64,000 nt of DNA from Bradyrhizobium lablabi (GCF_018129385.1 NZ_JAFCLN010000018.1:62001-126000), one strand, 5' to 3'. Shown: positions 51,611 to 60,524, counted from the first letter of the stretch. Translations and numbers: made by a program. Notes: a model not told the origin generated them from the letters alone.

Positions 51611-52687
51611 TTATCCTTCGAGCGGCTCGTTGCCGACGATCTCGATGCCGTAACCGGACAGTCCCTTGTAGTCGTGCACCGACGACGTCAGGTTGCGGAT
51701 CGACGTCACGCCGAGATCGCGCAGGATCTGCGCACCGACGCCGACCTCGCGCCACTGCCTGTGGCGGTCGGCCTCCGCCGTCTTCTGCTCGCCGACGGGC
51801 TCGACGGGAACACCGGCCGCACCATCGCGCAGGTAAACCAGCACGCCACGCCCGTTGCGCTGGAAATGCTTCAGCACCGCTTCCATGCGCGCGCCGCCGG
51901 TGAACAGGTCTTTAACGATGTTCGGCTTGTGCAACCGCGTCAGCACGTTCCTGCCGTCGCCGACGCCGTTATAGACGAAGGCGGCATGCGCGATGGAATC
52001 GAACGGCGATCGGTAGGCATAGCCTTGCAGCGTTCCGATCGGGCTTTCGGTCGTGAAGGTCGAGACCCGCTCGATCAGCTTTTCGCGCGCCTGGCGCCAG
52101 GCGATCATGTCAGCGATCGTGACGTGCTTGAGCTTGTGGCTGGCTGCAAAGCGCGCGACCTGCTCGCCCTTCATGACCGTGCCGTCGTCGTTCATCAGCT
52201 CGGAAATGACCCCGACCGGCGGCAGGCCGGAAAGCTTGCAGAGATCGACGGCCGCTTCGGTATGGCCGGAGCGCAGCAGCACGCCGCCGTCGCGCGCGAT
52301 CAGCGGAAAGATGTGGCCGGGCCGGGCAAAGTCGGCGGCGCCGGCGTTGGGATTGGCCAGCGCCCGGCAGCAGGAGGCGCGCTCGTCGGCCGAAATGCCG
52401 GTGCCGCCATCGGGCTTGTAGTCGATCGACACCGTGAACGCGGTGGTGTGGTTGGAGTCGTTATGCGCCACCATCGGATCGAGCCGCAGGCGGCGCGCGT
52501 CGTCACCCGTGATGGGCGCGCAGACGATGCCGGAGGTGTGGCGGATAATGAAGGCCATCTTCTCGGCGGTGCAGAGCGAGGCGGCGACGATCAGGTCGCC
52601 CTCGCCTTCGCGATCGTCGTCATCGGTGACGACGACGAGTTCGCCCCTGGCAAAGGCTTGCAGCACTTCCTGGATCGTATCGGCCAT
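51611..52687 (-). CDS. ribB: 3,4-dihydroxy-2-butanone 4-phosphate synthase with degenerate GTP cyclohydrolase II-like half (RibBX type)
   Basis: This 358-residue protein has an N-terminal DHBP synthase domain with VVTDDDDREGEGDLIVAA, FIIRHTSGIVCAPI and RSGHTEAAVDLCKLSG, the conserved acidic and His residues. It makes the four-carbon precursor of riboflavin from ribulose 5-phosphate. The C-terminal domain (about residues 205-358) aligns with GTP cyclohydrolase II (RGVLVYLRDG is kept), but the zinc-binding Cys-x10-Cys-x-Cys segment is replaced by HKPNIVKDLFTGGARMEA. It should therefore not open GTP, so a separate RibA is expected elsewhere. Confidence 0.93.
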   Translation of the reverse strand: MADTIQEVLQAFARGELVVVTDDDDREGEGDLIVAASLCTAEKMAFIIRHTSGIVCAPITGDDARRLRLDPMVAHNDSNHTTAFTVSIDYKPDGGTGISADERASCCRALANPNAGAADFARPGHIFPLIARDGGVLLRSGHTEAAVDLCKLSGLPPVGVISELMNDDGTVMKGEQVARFAASHKLKHVTIADMIAWRQAREKLIERVSTFTTESPIGTLQGYAYRSPFDSIAHAAFVYNGVGDGRNVLTRLHKPNIVKDLFTGGARMEAVLKHFQRNGRGVLVYLRDGAAGVPVEPVGEQKTAEADRHRQWREVGVGAQILRDLGVTSIRNLTSSVHDYKGLSGYGIEIVGNEPLEG

Positions 52688-52971
52688 TTCGAAAAGTTCT
52701 CTCGGTTTATGCCGGGATGGATTAGCCGGACTCGCAAGGTTGCGCCAGCGTCAATCCGCAGGGCAGAATCTCACCGTCCTCGTCCTATGCATGGCGTTTC
52801 GCAGAGCGGACCGGACATGAAAGCCGTGGACGAGGCGAGGTCCCGCTCGCCATAGCCGGCAGATAAGAACAGGAGCACGTACCGGAAAGAGACGCCGGGC
52901 GATTCCAGTAGAATTTCCGCCCAGCGGCACGGGCCGGCCGCGGCCCGCAGGGGGAGAGCAATCCAATGGGA
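52688..52971. other. Intergenic region upstream of ribB
   Basis: No gene is supported in these 284 bases. On the minus strand there are words like GGTGAGATTCTGCCCTGCGG and GAGTCCGG that loosely recall the FMN riboswitch, but the order and stems do not match (see rejected items). The GC-rich hairpin GGGCCGGCCGCGGCCCG near 52932 could be a terminator stem without T-tract for the kinase gene. Confidence 0.45.
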
Positions 52972-54204
52972 CTATCGGAAAGAACCGCCACCGCCTTGAA
53001 GAGCGCGGGAGATATCGACCAACGCATCCGCATCGCCGAAGCTGCCGGACTTGGTGACGAACATGATCTCTTCGCCATCGAGCCAGAAACTGCCGAGGGC
53101 CACGCCGGGCGACAACTCGCGCAACAGATGCGCCTCAGCGACGCCGAGCGCCCGGAACACCGCGAGCGCGGTATCCCCGCCGGACATCACTATGGTGCGG
53201 ATCGCAAGGCGGCGAACCAGGCTGGCCGCGTTCGTGCCGAGCGCTGACGCGATTTCGCCCGACGAACTCCGATCGAATTCAAGCAACGCCGATGGCCGCA
53301 GGAGGATGAGCGATGCGTTGGCACTGCGAGCCGCGGCATCTGCGGAATTGATGGCGCGTTCGGCGGCAGGAAACGGCATGGCAATTTCTCGAGCCCCTTG
53401 CGCCAGCAGCCTCGCGACCTGGTCGGTGCTGGCATGCGTGCGGGAACCGATCACGAATAGAACAGCCGCGCAGGGCTGTGCCGGTACCGGATGGCCCGAT
53501 ACGGCCCCTTCCGTTCCCCGAGCGCCAAGCTGCCTAGCCATGGCCGTTCCCAATCCGGAAGCGCCGACCGCCAGCAGCCTGTCCGAATGCTCGATCGCAA
53601 GGCGCGCCAGCTTGTCCATATCCGCATCGGACTCGCAATCGGCGACATAGACATGCAGTCCCGGCGCATCGCTGAGCGGCTGCGGCTCACCGCGCGGCCA
53701 CGAATGCACCGACAGTTCGGCGGACGCCCGGCGTAACAACTCCGGCAGCGGCGCTGACGGCAGCGATGACGGTACGAAGCCGAGCGGATTGTCGCGCAAG
53801 GCAACGCCGTTCACGTAAACTTCGCCGCCGCGCAGGCTGCGCCCCTGGCTCGGCACCGCCGGCGCGATCAAGGCGTGGCGGATATTGCTGGCCTTGAGGC
53901 CGGTCAGAATCGCTCCGGCCACGTCTCCGCGCAGGGCGGAATCGATCTTGCTGATCAATATACGAGGCTTGCGCGCGAGCGCGTGATGGATCGCGACGCG
54001 AATATTTGCTTCGGCGACTGCGGGCGGCAAGTCGCGGCTGGCAGTCGTCAGCGTCAGTATCCGGGTGTCGCCGCGTGCCGTGCTTCGTTCGGGGTCCAGC
54101 AGCAACTGCGTGACGAATCCCTGGGCTGCAAACGGTGCAGCCATGTCGAGTGCCCCCGTCAGGTCATCGGCGACGATGGCGACTTCGAGGGAGTTGCCCT
54201 TCAC
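52972..54204 (-). CDS. DUF1537 four-carbon acid sugar kinase family protein
   Basis: This 410-residue protein has the family N-terminal motif LEVAIVADDLTGALDMAAPF and KIDSALRGDVAGAI, which contribute acid-sugar binding. The C-terminal nucleotide half includes TIVMSGGDTALAVFRALG and LSPGVALGSFWLDGEEIMF. Characterised members phosphorylate D-threonate, L-threonate, D-erythronate or 3-oxo-tetronates at the 4-hydroxyl. The start is a GTG at 54204, 2 bases after the pdxA stop, which implies coupling; the longer frame to 54294 overlaps pdxA. It is the last gene of the operon. Confidence 0.9.
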   Translation of the reverse strand: MKGNSLEVAIVADDLTGALDMAAPFAAQGFVTQLLLDPERSTARGDTRILTLTTASRDLPPAVAEANIRVAIHHALARKPRILISKIDSALRGDVAGAILTGLKASNIRHALIAPAVPSQGRSLRGGEVYVNGVALRDNPLGFVPSSLPSAPLPELLRRASAELSVHSWPRGEPQPLSDAPGLHVYVADCESDADMDKLARLAIEHSDRLLAVGASGLGTAMARQLGARGTEGAVSGHPVPAQPCAAVLFVIGSRTHASTDQVARLLAQGAREIAMPFPAAERAINSADAAARSANASLILLRPSALLEFDRSSSGEIASALGTNAASLVRRLAIRTIVMSGGDTALAVFRALGVAEAHLLRELSPGVALGSFWLDGEEIMFVTKSGSFGDADALVDISRALQGGGGSFR

Positions 54205-54206
54205 GG

Positions 54207-55199
54207 CTATGAGGCGTGGGACGGCGCCGATGCCAGACGGCGGGCGTAAGCGATGGTGGCGTTCATATTCTCGTGACGCGCGACGCCCTTCCACGCGATA
54301 TCGAATGCCGTCCCGTGATCCACCGAGACACGAAGAATCGGAAGCCCGAGGCTGACATTGATGGTGGTGTCGAACGCAACCAGCTTGCAGGGGATATGGC
54401 CCTGATCGTGGTACTGAGCGACGACCAGATCGAATTCGCCCTGCATGGCGCGAAAGAACACGGTATCCGCGGAGATCGGGCCGACGGCATTGATGCCTTC
54501 TTGCTGCGCCTGCTTGATGGCGGGCGCGATCCGTTCGATCTCATCGGTGCCGAACAGGCCGTTTTCCCCGGAGTGCGGGTTCAGCCCCGCCACCGCAATG
54601 CGCGGACGTTGGATGCCGAGCCGCTTGAGGTGAGCGTTCGCGATCCTGATCGTGGCGAGTTCGCGCTCGATCGTGGCGCGCCCCACCGCTCCGGCGAGAG
54701 AGACGTGGGTCGAGACGTGGATGGCGGACAGCCTTTCCGACGCCAGCAGCATGAACGACGATTTGGCGCCGGTGAGATGCGCGAGCAGTTCGGTGTGGCC
54801 GTCGAAATGATAGCCCGCCGCATGCAGCGCTTCCTTGTTGATGGGAGCCGTGACGATGACCGAGATGTCGCCCTTCAGCGCGGCGGAAACCGCGTGATCG
54901 ATATAGGCATAGCTGCATGCGCCGGCGGCGGCGCTCATCTTGCCGTCGCGAATGGAATCCGCGTTCGGCACCTCGACATTGACGACGGCGACCTCGCCAT
55001 TGGCGCGGCCATCGTCGGTGGGTGCAAACGACACCTTGCCGCCGGTCAGCGCGTTGGCGCGATCGAGAACCGCGGCCGAACCGAAGATCACGATCTCGCG
55101 GCGGTCGGCCGGCGCAAGATCGCCGAGCGCGCGGCAGATGATCTCGGCGCCGACCCCGGCAGGGTCGCCCATCGTGATCCCGATACGTTGCGTTGCCAT
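54207..55199 (-). CDS. pdxA: PdxA family 4-phospho-acid dehydrogenase (PdxA2-like)
   Basis: This 330-residue NAD-dependent dehydrogenase starts RIGITMGDPAGVGAEIICRA and carries metal-ligand His residues in FDGHTELLAHLTG, QYHDQGHIPCKLVAF and VSVDHGTAFDIAW. The family includes 4-hydroxythreonine-4-phosphate dehydrogenase of pyridoxal synthesis and PdxA2 proteins. The latter oxidise and decarboxylate 4-phospho-D-threonate or -erythronate to dihydroxyacetone phosphate. Its place between a DUF1537 kinase and a transporter-type binding protein favours the catabolic PdxA2 role. An additional biosynthetic pdxA would be expected elsewhere. Confidence 0.92.
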   Translation of the reverse strand: MATQRIGITMGDPAGVGAEIICRALGDLAPADRREIVIFGSAAVLDRANALTGGKVSFAPTDDGRANGEVAVVNVEVPNADSIRDGKMSAAAGACSYAYIDHAVSAALKGDISVIVTAPINKEALHAAGYHFDGHTELLAHLTGAKSSFMLLASERLSAIHVSTHVSLAGAVGRATIERELATIRIANAHLKRLGIQRPRIAVAGLNPHSGENGLFGTDEIERIAPAIKQAQQEGINAVGPISADTVFFRAMQGEFDLVVAQYHDQGHIPCKLVAFDTTINVSLGLPILRVSVDHGTAFDIAWKGVARHENMNATIAYARRLASAPSHAS

Positions 55200-55214
55200 G
55201 GTTCTCGCTTTTTC

Positions 55215-56213
55215 TCAGTTCGGAACAATGCCGGCCGCCTTGGCGACCTCTGACCATTTTTTCGTTTCGGCCGCCAGATAGGCTGCAAAAGCTTTCGGAT
55301 CGCCGGCGGCCGCGGGCTCGGTGCCCTGCACCGCAAGTTGTTCGCGGACCGTGCTTGATGCAAGCGCTTTGTTGATCTCGGCGTTCAGCTTGCTGACGAT
55401 CTCCGGACTGGTCCCGGCCGGGGCCAGAATGCCTACCCAGACGCTGACGGAAAATTCCGGCATGCTGGCGGATTCCGCAACCGTCGGAATTTCCGGCACC
55501 AGTTCGGATCGTTTCGGGCTCGACACCGCGATCGCCCGCACCGCGCCCGCCTTGATCTGCGGAAGCGCGACCGGCAGCGTCGGAAACATCATCTGGATCC
55601 GGCCCGCCAGCACGTCGGTCATTCCCGGCGCATCGCCGCGGTAAGGCACGTGGACCAGATCGATCCCGGCCATCGTCTTCAACAGCTCGACGGTCAGGTG
55701 GTTCGACGTTCCATTGCCGGCCGATCCGTAGTTGAGGGTCCCGGGCTGCTTTTTCGCGAGCGCAATCAGGTCCGGGACGGTGCGAATGGTGGAATCGTTC
55801 GGGACCACCAGGATATTCGGCGACGCGGCGACCAGCGCGACCGGCGCAAAATCCTTGTTGGGATCGTAGGGAAGATTCTTGTACTGGCTGGGCGCCATCG
55901 CAAGATTGCTGACCGAGGCAAGAAGCAGCGTGTAGCCGTCCGGATCGGCCTTGGCCACGGCGGCCGCTCCGATGGTGCCGCCCGCGCCCGGCCGGTTCTC
56001 GACAACGATCGGCTGCCCCAGGCTATCCGAAACGCTTTGCCCGATAATGCGCGCGACCAGATCGTTGATGCCGCCCGGCGGGAAGCCCACGACCAGCCGG
56101 ATCGGACGCGAGGGGTAGCTTTGCGCGGACGCCGCGGTGGTCATGCCTGAAATTGCCGCCACGCAGACGGCTGCGATCAATGCGAACTTGGCGAAGCGCA
56201 CGATGCTGCGCAT
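55215..56213 (-). CDS. Tripartite tricarboxylate transporter (Bug/TctC) substrate-binding protein
   Basis: The 332-residue protein has a signal peptide (MRSIVRFAKFALIAAVCVAA through ASAQ, about residues 1-31). The Bug-family pattern follows: YPSRPIRLVVGFPPGGIND, VENRPGAGGTIGAAAVA and GSAGNGTSNHLTVELLK. It should capture a carboxylic acid in the periplasm. TctA and TctB membrane partners are not in this window; Bug proteins often work with unlinked permeases. GGAGA lies about 8 bases before the ATG at 56213. It is in the middle of the operon. Confidence 0.93.
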   Translation of the reverse strand: MRSIVRFAKFALIAAVCVAAISGMTTAASAQSYPSRPIRLVVGFPPGGINDLVARIIGQSVSDSLGQPIVVENRPGAGGTIGAAAVAKADPDGYTLLLASVSNLAMAPSQYKNLPYDPNKDFAPVALVAASPNILVVPNDSTIRTVPDLIALAKKQPGTLNYGSAGNGTSNHLTVELLKTMAGIDLVHVPYRGDAPGMTDVLAGRIQMMFPTLPVALPQIKAGAVRAIAVSSPKRSELVPEIPTVAESASMPEFSVSVWVGILAPAGTSPEIVSKLNAEINKALASSTVREQLAVQGTEPAAAGDPKAFAAYLAAETKKWSEVAKAAGIVPN

Positions 56214-56255
56214 GATACTCGTCTCCACTTTGAATGGCTCGATAAAAAGGTTTTG

Positions 56256-57740
56256 TCAGGCGGGCAGCGCCGAGCGCTTTTCGATCCGGCTGTGCGGCTC
56301 ACCCTCGGGAATGCCGACCGGCACGCCGTCGCGGATCAGCCTGGCCCGCACCGTCTCGATCGGAATGCCGTTCCAGCCGCGCTCGGCGGCCAGCGCCGCG
56401 AATGTGCCGGCCGCCTGTCCCTGCAAGCCCGTCGGCGCCATGTTGCGCGCGAACTTGTCGACGTCATGCGTCATCGAGGCGCAACGGCCGGCAACCAGCA
56501 GGTTCTGCACTTCGTTGGTCATCATGCTACGAAGCGGAAACTCGAAACGCATCAGCTTGAGCGACATCTTCCGCGCCCATTCGTCGCTCGCGCTTCCCTC
56601 GTGACCGAAATCCGGCCCGTGGATTTCGGCGCTGCCGTAATCGACCGAGGTCATGACGGCGACGGAATCGTCGAACCTCGCCCCGCGCTCCAGATCGTCA
56701 TAGGTCAGGGTATAGCGGCCCCTGATGCGTCGCGTCTCCCGGACGCCGAGATAGGCGGACGTGTCGACCAGAAAACTGTGCTCAAAGCCCGGCAGCAGCG
56801 TCCGGCACACCCGGACGAGATCGCGAAGCTGTTTGCGGCCCTCGATTTCCGCCCTGGTGATGTCGGCCGCGTTGGTGCCGTCGATATTGTAGATACGGGT
56901 GCTGTTGCAGATCAGGATCGCGTGCTCGGTATTTTGCACCGGGTTCACGCCGCTGAAGCGCAGATAATTGACCGGCGCGGAGGGATCCATCAGCCCCGTC
57001 GCCTTGGCCTTCTCGACGATCGAGAAAAATCCGTCGATGCGGACGATGCCGGCATCGAGATCGACGACGCGGCGGCCGTCGTCCTGGGAAAAATCCTCCG
57101 GATGGCTGTCGATGTAGGCCTTGAAGCGGGTGAGATCGATGTTTGCGATCCGGCCCATCACCGTGGTCGGACGCATCGCCCCATCCTCTTCGCGGCCCTT
57201 GACGAAGGGAACTCCGGCGCTGGCGGCGACGTCACCGTCGCCGGTGGTATCGATCACGACTTTCGCCAGTACCGCCTGACGGCCGGACTTGTTGTCGATG
57301 ATGACGCCTTCGATCTTGCCGTCGCGCATCAGCGGCTCGGAAGCCCACGTGTACAGCAGCACGTCCGCGCCCGCTTCGACCAGCATGTCGAGCGCGGTCA
57401 GCTTGTAGGCCTCGATATCCCAGGGGATGACGTCGCCGAGCCCGGCGCCCTGCTCCTGCGCCAGACGCGTGAAGAATTCGCGGGGAAAGCCGACGAGTTC
57501 GCTGGCGGGAATTACGATCAGCCCCATCGCCGATCCCGTGGCGGTGCCGCCGAGAAAGCCTGCGCGCTCGATCAGCAGTGTCTTCGCGCCGTTGCGCGCC
57601 GCCGCTACCGCTGCGGCGATGCCGGCGACGCCGCCACCGCACACCAGCACGTCGACATTGGCCGCCACTGGAATGGTGCGCTGGCCGATGGTGACCTGCG
57701 ATGAGGAAATGTCCAACAACGTGATACTCCGGTGATTCAA
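56256..57740 (-). CDS. FAD-dependent oxidoreductase (FAD_oxidored type)
   Basis: The 494-residue flavoprotein has the Rossmann FAD motif VLVCGGGVAGIAAAVAAARN followed by LLIERAGFLGGTATG (about residues 32-68). VIDTTGDGDVAASAGVPF, the typical GDGD segment, and LVAGRCASMTHDVDKFAR near the C-terminus follow. This family (Pfam FAD_oxidored) oxidises or reduces small molecules in various catabolic clusters. In this operon it may convert the imported acid into the kinase substrate; that is inference. It follows the regulator gene by 16 bases. Confidence 0.9.
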   Translation of the reverse strand: MNHRSITLLDISSSQVTIGQRTIPVAANVDVLVCGGGVAGIAAAVAAARNGAKTLLIERAGFLGGTATGSAMGLIVIPASELVGFPREFFTRLAQEQGAGLGDVIPWDIEAYKLTALDMLVEAGADVLLYTWASEPLMRDGKIEGVIIDNKSGRQAVLAKVVIDTTGDGDVAASAGVPFVKGREEDGAMRPTTVMGRIANIDLTRFKAYIDSHPEDFSQDDGRRVVDLDAGIVRIDGFFSIVEKAKATGLMDPSAPVNYLRFSGVNPVQNTEHAILICNSTRIYNIDGTNAADITRAEIEGRKQLRDLVRVCRTLLPGFEHSFLVDTSAYLGVRETRRIRGRYTLTYDDLERGARFDDSVAVMTSVDYGSAEIHGPDFGHEGSASDEWARKMSLKLMRFEFPLRSMMTNEVQNLLVAGRCASMTHDVDKFARNMAPTGLQGQAAGTFAALAAERGWNGIPIETVRARLIRDGVPVGIPEGEPHSRIEKRSALPA

Positions 57741-57756
57741 CTGGAAGGATCGGTCG

Positions 57757-58503
57757 CTAGCGCTTGGCCGGGCGATCGGTAGCGCCGGCGTCGGCCGGGT
57801 CGGGAAACCGGCGGCGATAGGATGCGATGTAGAGCCTGGGCGCGACGTGAATGTGCTCGCGGCAGATCGTCAGCAGCGCCGGCTCGTCGCGCTTCTCCAG
57901 CGCTTCGATGATGCCCCAGTGCTCGGCCCTCGCACGCTCCAGATATTCCTGCTGCGTGATGATGAAGGACCGCACGCCATGGGCCTTCTGTGCAAACTGC
58001 TCGATCGTCTCGACAAGCTCGCGATTGTTGCAGGCGGCAAAGAAGGCCCGATGGAAATCGATATTGGCGCGGAACGCGGCGCTGACATCGCCGTCTTTGG
58101 TGGCCTTGTCGTGCCTGCGCTGGACCGACTTGATGTCCTCGATCTGTTTTGGCGAGGCCAGGCGGAGAACTTCCCGCGCCGCCGCGCCCTCGAGCAGTTC
58201 GCGGACGAAGTAGATCTCGTTGACCTCTACAGGCGTCAGCGCGCGCACCACGGCGCCGCGGTTGGGCAGCCGCTCCACCAGACCCAGCCGGGCCAGTTGC
58301 GCCAGCGCCTCGCGCACCGCGTAGCGCTTCGCCGAAAAGCGCTCGATCAAGGCGTCTTCGACCAGCCGTTCGCGCAGATTGATGAAGCCCAGGACGATGT
58401 CCTCTTCCAACTGGGCGACGATCGTGGCGACCACCTGCTCCATGGCCCGGCCACGGGAGTTCGCGGTGTCTTCGGTCAATTTTGCTCGCACGCCTGCCTT
58501 CAT
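57757..58503 (-). CDS. GntR family regulator, FadR/FCD subgroup
   Basis: This 248-residue regulator has an N-terminal winged helix, about residues 20-90, with ERFSAKRYAVREALAQLARL and GLVERLPNRGAVVRALT. An FCD ligand-binding domain follows. Its metal-binding His/Asp residues are in ANIDFHRAFFAACNN, RAEHWGIIEALE and REHIHVAPRLY. The start ATG at 58503 has AGGGTGATG about 8 bases upstream; the frame from 58569 includes the promoter palindrome. It is the first gene of the operon and probably represses it until the C4 acid or a product binds. Confidence 0.93.
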   Translation of the reverse strand: MKAGVRAKLTEDTANSRGRAMEQVVATIVAQLEEDIVLGFINLRERLVEDALIERFSAKRYAVREALAQLARLGLVERLPNRGAVVRALTPVEVNEIYFVRELLEGAAAREVLRLASPKQIEDIKSVQRRHDKATKDGDVSAAFRANIDFHRAFFAACNNRELVETIEQFAQKAHGVRSFIITQQEYLERARAEHWGIIEALEKRDEPALLTICREHIHVAPRLYIASYRRRFPDPADAGATDRPAKR

Positions 58504-58532
58504 CTCATCACCCTGCTCAATCCTGCAAGTGC

Positions 58533-58564
58533 TGTCAATAATATTATCGATAATCTTATTGACA
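58533..58564. promoter_or_regulatory. 32-bp near-perfect palindrome, candidate operator of the GntR operon
   Basis: The left half is TGTCAATAATATTATC (58533-58548) and the right half is GATAATCTTATTGACA (58549-58564). Fifteen of 16 pairs match; only 58542/58555 (T versus C) fails. It begins 29 bases before the GntR ATG and is very AT-rich in a GC-rich genome. A dimeric GntR/FCD protein is the obvious binder. The right half, read on the minus strand, contains TGTCAATAAG, which could include a -35 TTGAC-like element. Confidence 0.7.
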
Positions 58565-58670
58565 CCCAAAGGCAGCCTGCCGGGCGAGGCCGGTTCTACT
58601 GTGCATGGGGTTGTTTTCCGGTTTTTGGATCCAGACCCTGCGGAGCGCCGCCCGAGGGCTGCACCACGCC

Positions 58671-58697
58671 CGTCGTTAGCGCTTCGCGCTTACGACG
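58671..58697. repeat. Intergenic hairpin CGTCGT...ACGACG
   Basis: CGTCGTTAGCGC-TTC-GCGCTTACGACG pairs at 11 of 12 positions around a 3-base loop. It stands between the KefB-type gene (stop at 58727) and the GntR promoter. No T-tract follows on either strand, so it is more likely a repeat hairpin or processing site than a classic terminator. Confidence 0.6.
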
Positions 58698-58726
58698 AAG
58701 CGGTCCAACTCCAGGCCATCATGCGG

Positions 58727-60451
58727 CTAAGGCAGCACCTCGCGCCGCTCGGCCAGCAGCGCGTCGACCTCGGCGCGCTTGTCTTCCAGCAGGCCCGCAT
58801 CCGCGGCCTCGATCACCGTGTAGAGCTCATGGGCGTCGCTGAGCCGGGTCACCGTGACGTAGTCGGCGCCCGCTGAGTAGAGATCGCTGACATTGGCGAG
58901 GAAGTCGGCGGTGGCGACGAGTTTGGCGGTCGAATTGAGCGAGCGCACGTGGCGGACCAGCTTTTCGTTGTTGGCGCCGACCAAAAGCGAATCCGGCACG
59001 CTCAGGATGATGATCTCGGCCTTGCCGATGCCGGCATGCACCAGCGTATCGACATTGCTGATATCGCCGTAGATCACATGCACGCCGCGATCCGTCAGCG
59101 TTTTGAACACGACCGGATTGAAATCGATCACCGTGAGCTGCTCGAGCAGCGCCGGGTTTTGCCGCTCGATCTCGGCGACCAGCGCGCTGGCCGCCCGGAA
59201 GAAACCGAGGATGACGATGCGCCTGGTTTCGCCATGCCCGCCCTCGTGCCCGGCTTCGCCCTGCGCGTGATCGAGGTCGCGCAAGCCGATCCGCTTCAAG
59301 GGCGCGATCAGGCCCTGGGTGATCTGGGCGCTGCGCGTCATGAAGAAGGTCGAGAGCACCGCCAGCACCACGAAGGCAAAGGAGACCGCGCTCGCCGTCT
59401 CCGTCTTGATATGGCCCGCGGCGATGCCGGTCTGGATCACCACCAGCGAGAATTCGGAGATCTGCGCCAGGTTGATCGCCGGCAAAAGGCTTGCCCGCAG
59501 CCCCTGCTTCATCAGATAGAGCGGCGTGAAGGTCGTGACCAGCCGGCTCACGACGGTGAAAACGGCAATGATCAGCGCCAGCCCGATCACCGATCCGCTA
59601 GGAATCGGGATGGTCATGCCGAGGCCGACGAAGAACAGCGTGATGAAGAAGTCGCGCAGCGTCGTGACCTTGGCCGTGACGTCGAGCGCATAGGGGAAGG
59701 TCGAGAGCGACACGCCCGCCACCAGCGCGCCCATCTCGCGCGACAGATGCAGCTTTTCGGCGATCTCGCCGATCAGGAAACACCAGGCCAGAGCGCCCAG
59801 CATAATAAGCTCCGGCCGCCGCGCGATCTGGTGGAAAACCCGTGGCAGCACGAAACGGCTGAGCAGCAGCGCGGTCGCCACCAGCGCGGCGACCCTGGCG
59901 ATCGAGATCAGGATCACCGTGACCTGGAGATTGGCAAGGCTCGGCTGCACCGCGAGGAACAGGATGGCAAAGATGTCCTGGAGCACCAGCACGCCGAGCG
60001 TGATCCGGCCCGGCAGCGTGTCGAGCTCGCGCTTTTCGTACAGCACCTTGACGATGATGACGGTGGAAGACAGCGCGCAGGCGATGGTGACGTACAGCGC
60101 GTCAAATCCCCCGCCCCCGAGTGCGAGCCCGATGGCCATGAAGAACAGCACGCCAAGCACGCAGCCGCCGATCAGTTGTCCGCCGGCCGCGAACAGGATC
60201 ACGGGACCCGCACGGATGATCTTCTTCAGGTCGATTTCCAGCCCGATCATGAACAGCATGAAGATCAGGCCGAGTTCGGAGATGACGTTGATCGATTCCT
60301 GGGACTTGACCCATCCCATGCCGAATGGACCAATGAAAAACCCGGCGATAAGGTAGGCGAGGATCAGCGGTTGCCGGGAAAAATGGGCCAACAGGCCGAG
60401 CACCCACGCAAACAGGATGCATAAGGTGATATCGCCAATAAGCTCATGCAT
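58727..60451 (-). CDS. KefB-type monovalent cation:proton antiporter with TrkA-N domain
   Basis: This 574-residue protein has about 12 membrane helices in the CPA2 pattern, for example ELGLIFMLFMIGLEIDLKKI, LGVLVLQDIFAILFLAVQPS and LSREMGALVAGVSLSTFPYA. The C-terminal cytosolic RCK/TrkA-N domain, from about residue 415, has IVILGFFRAASALVAEIERQ, in which the usual GxGxxG has become GFFRAA, and VIYGDISNVDTLVHAGI. It should exchange K+ or Na+ for H+. The ATG at 60451 (MHELIGDI) is the family start; the gene is divergent from the DUF3124 gene. Confidence 0.9.
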   Translation of the reverse strand: MHELIGDITLCILFAWVLGLLAHFSRQPLILAYLIAGFFIGPFGMGWVKSQESINVISELGLIFMLFMIGLEIDLKKIIRAGPVILFAAGGQLIGGCVLGVLFFMAIGLALGGGGFDALYVTIACALSSTVIIVKVLYEKRELDTLPGRITLGVLVLQDIFAILFLAVQPSLANLQVTVILISIARVAALVATALLLSRFVLPRVFHQIARRPELIMLGALAWCFLIGEIAEKLHLSREMGALVAGVSLSTFPYALDVTAKVTTLRDFFITLFFVGLGMTIPIPSGSVIGLALIIAVFTVVSRLVTTFTPLYLMKQGLRASLLPAINLAQISEFSLVVIQTGIAAGHIKTETASAVSFAFVVLAVLSTFFMTRSAQITQGLIAPLKRIGLRDLDHAQGEAGHEGGHGETRRIVILGFFRAASALVAEIERQNPALLEQLTVIDFNPVVFKTLTDRGVHVIYGDISNVDTLVHAGIGKAEIIILSVPDSLLVGANNEKLVRHVRSLNSTAKLVATADFLANVSDLYSAGADYVTVTRLSDAHELYTVIEAADAGLLEDKRAEVDALLAERREVLP

Positions 60452-60524
60452 GAATCGAGAAATCCCTTCGCGACAGCCTAAATACACGCTGCTGCCGGTC
60501 AAACAAGCAATGTGTCACACCCGC

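Noticed and set aside
52688..52971. FMN riboswitch upstream of ribB
   Set aside because: Only loose words (GGTGAGATTC, GAGTCCGG) recall the motif. The AGGGxxGGGTGAAATTCCC and ACCGGCGGT core and the pairing order are absent. An RF00050 covariance search would decide.
58671..58697. Terminator for the KefB-type gene
   Set aside because: The hairpin is strong but no T-run follows on the minus strand, so it is listed as a hairpin repeat instead.
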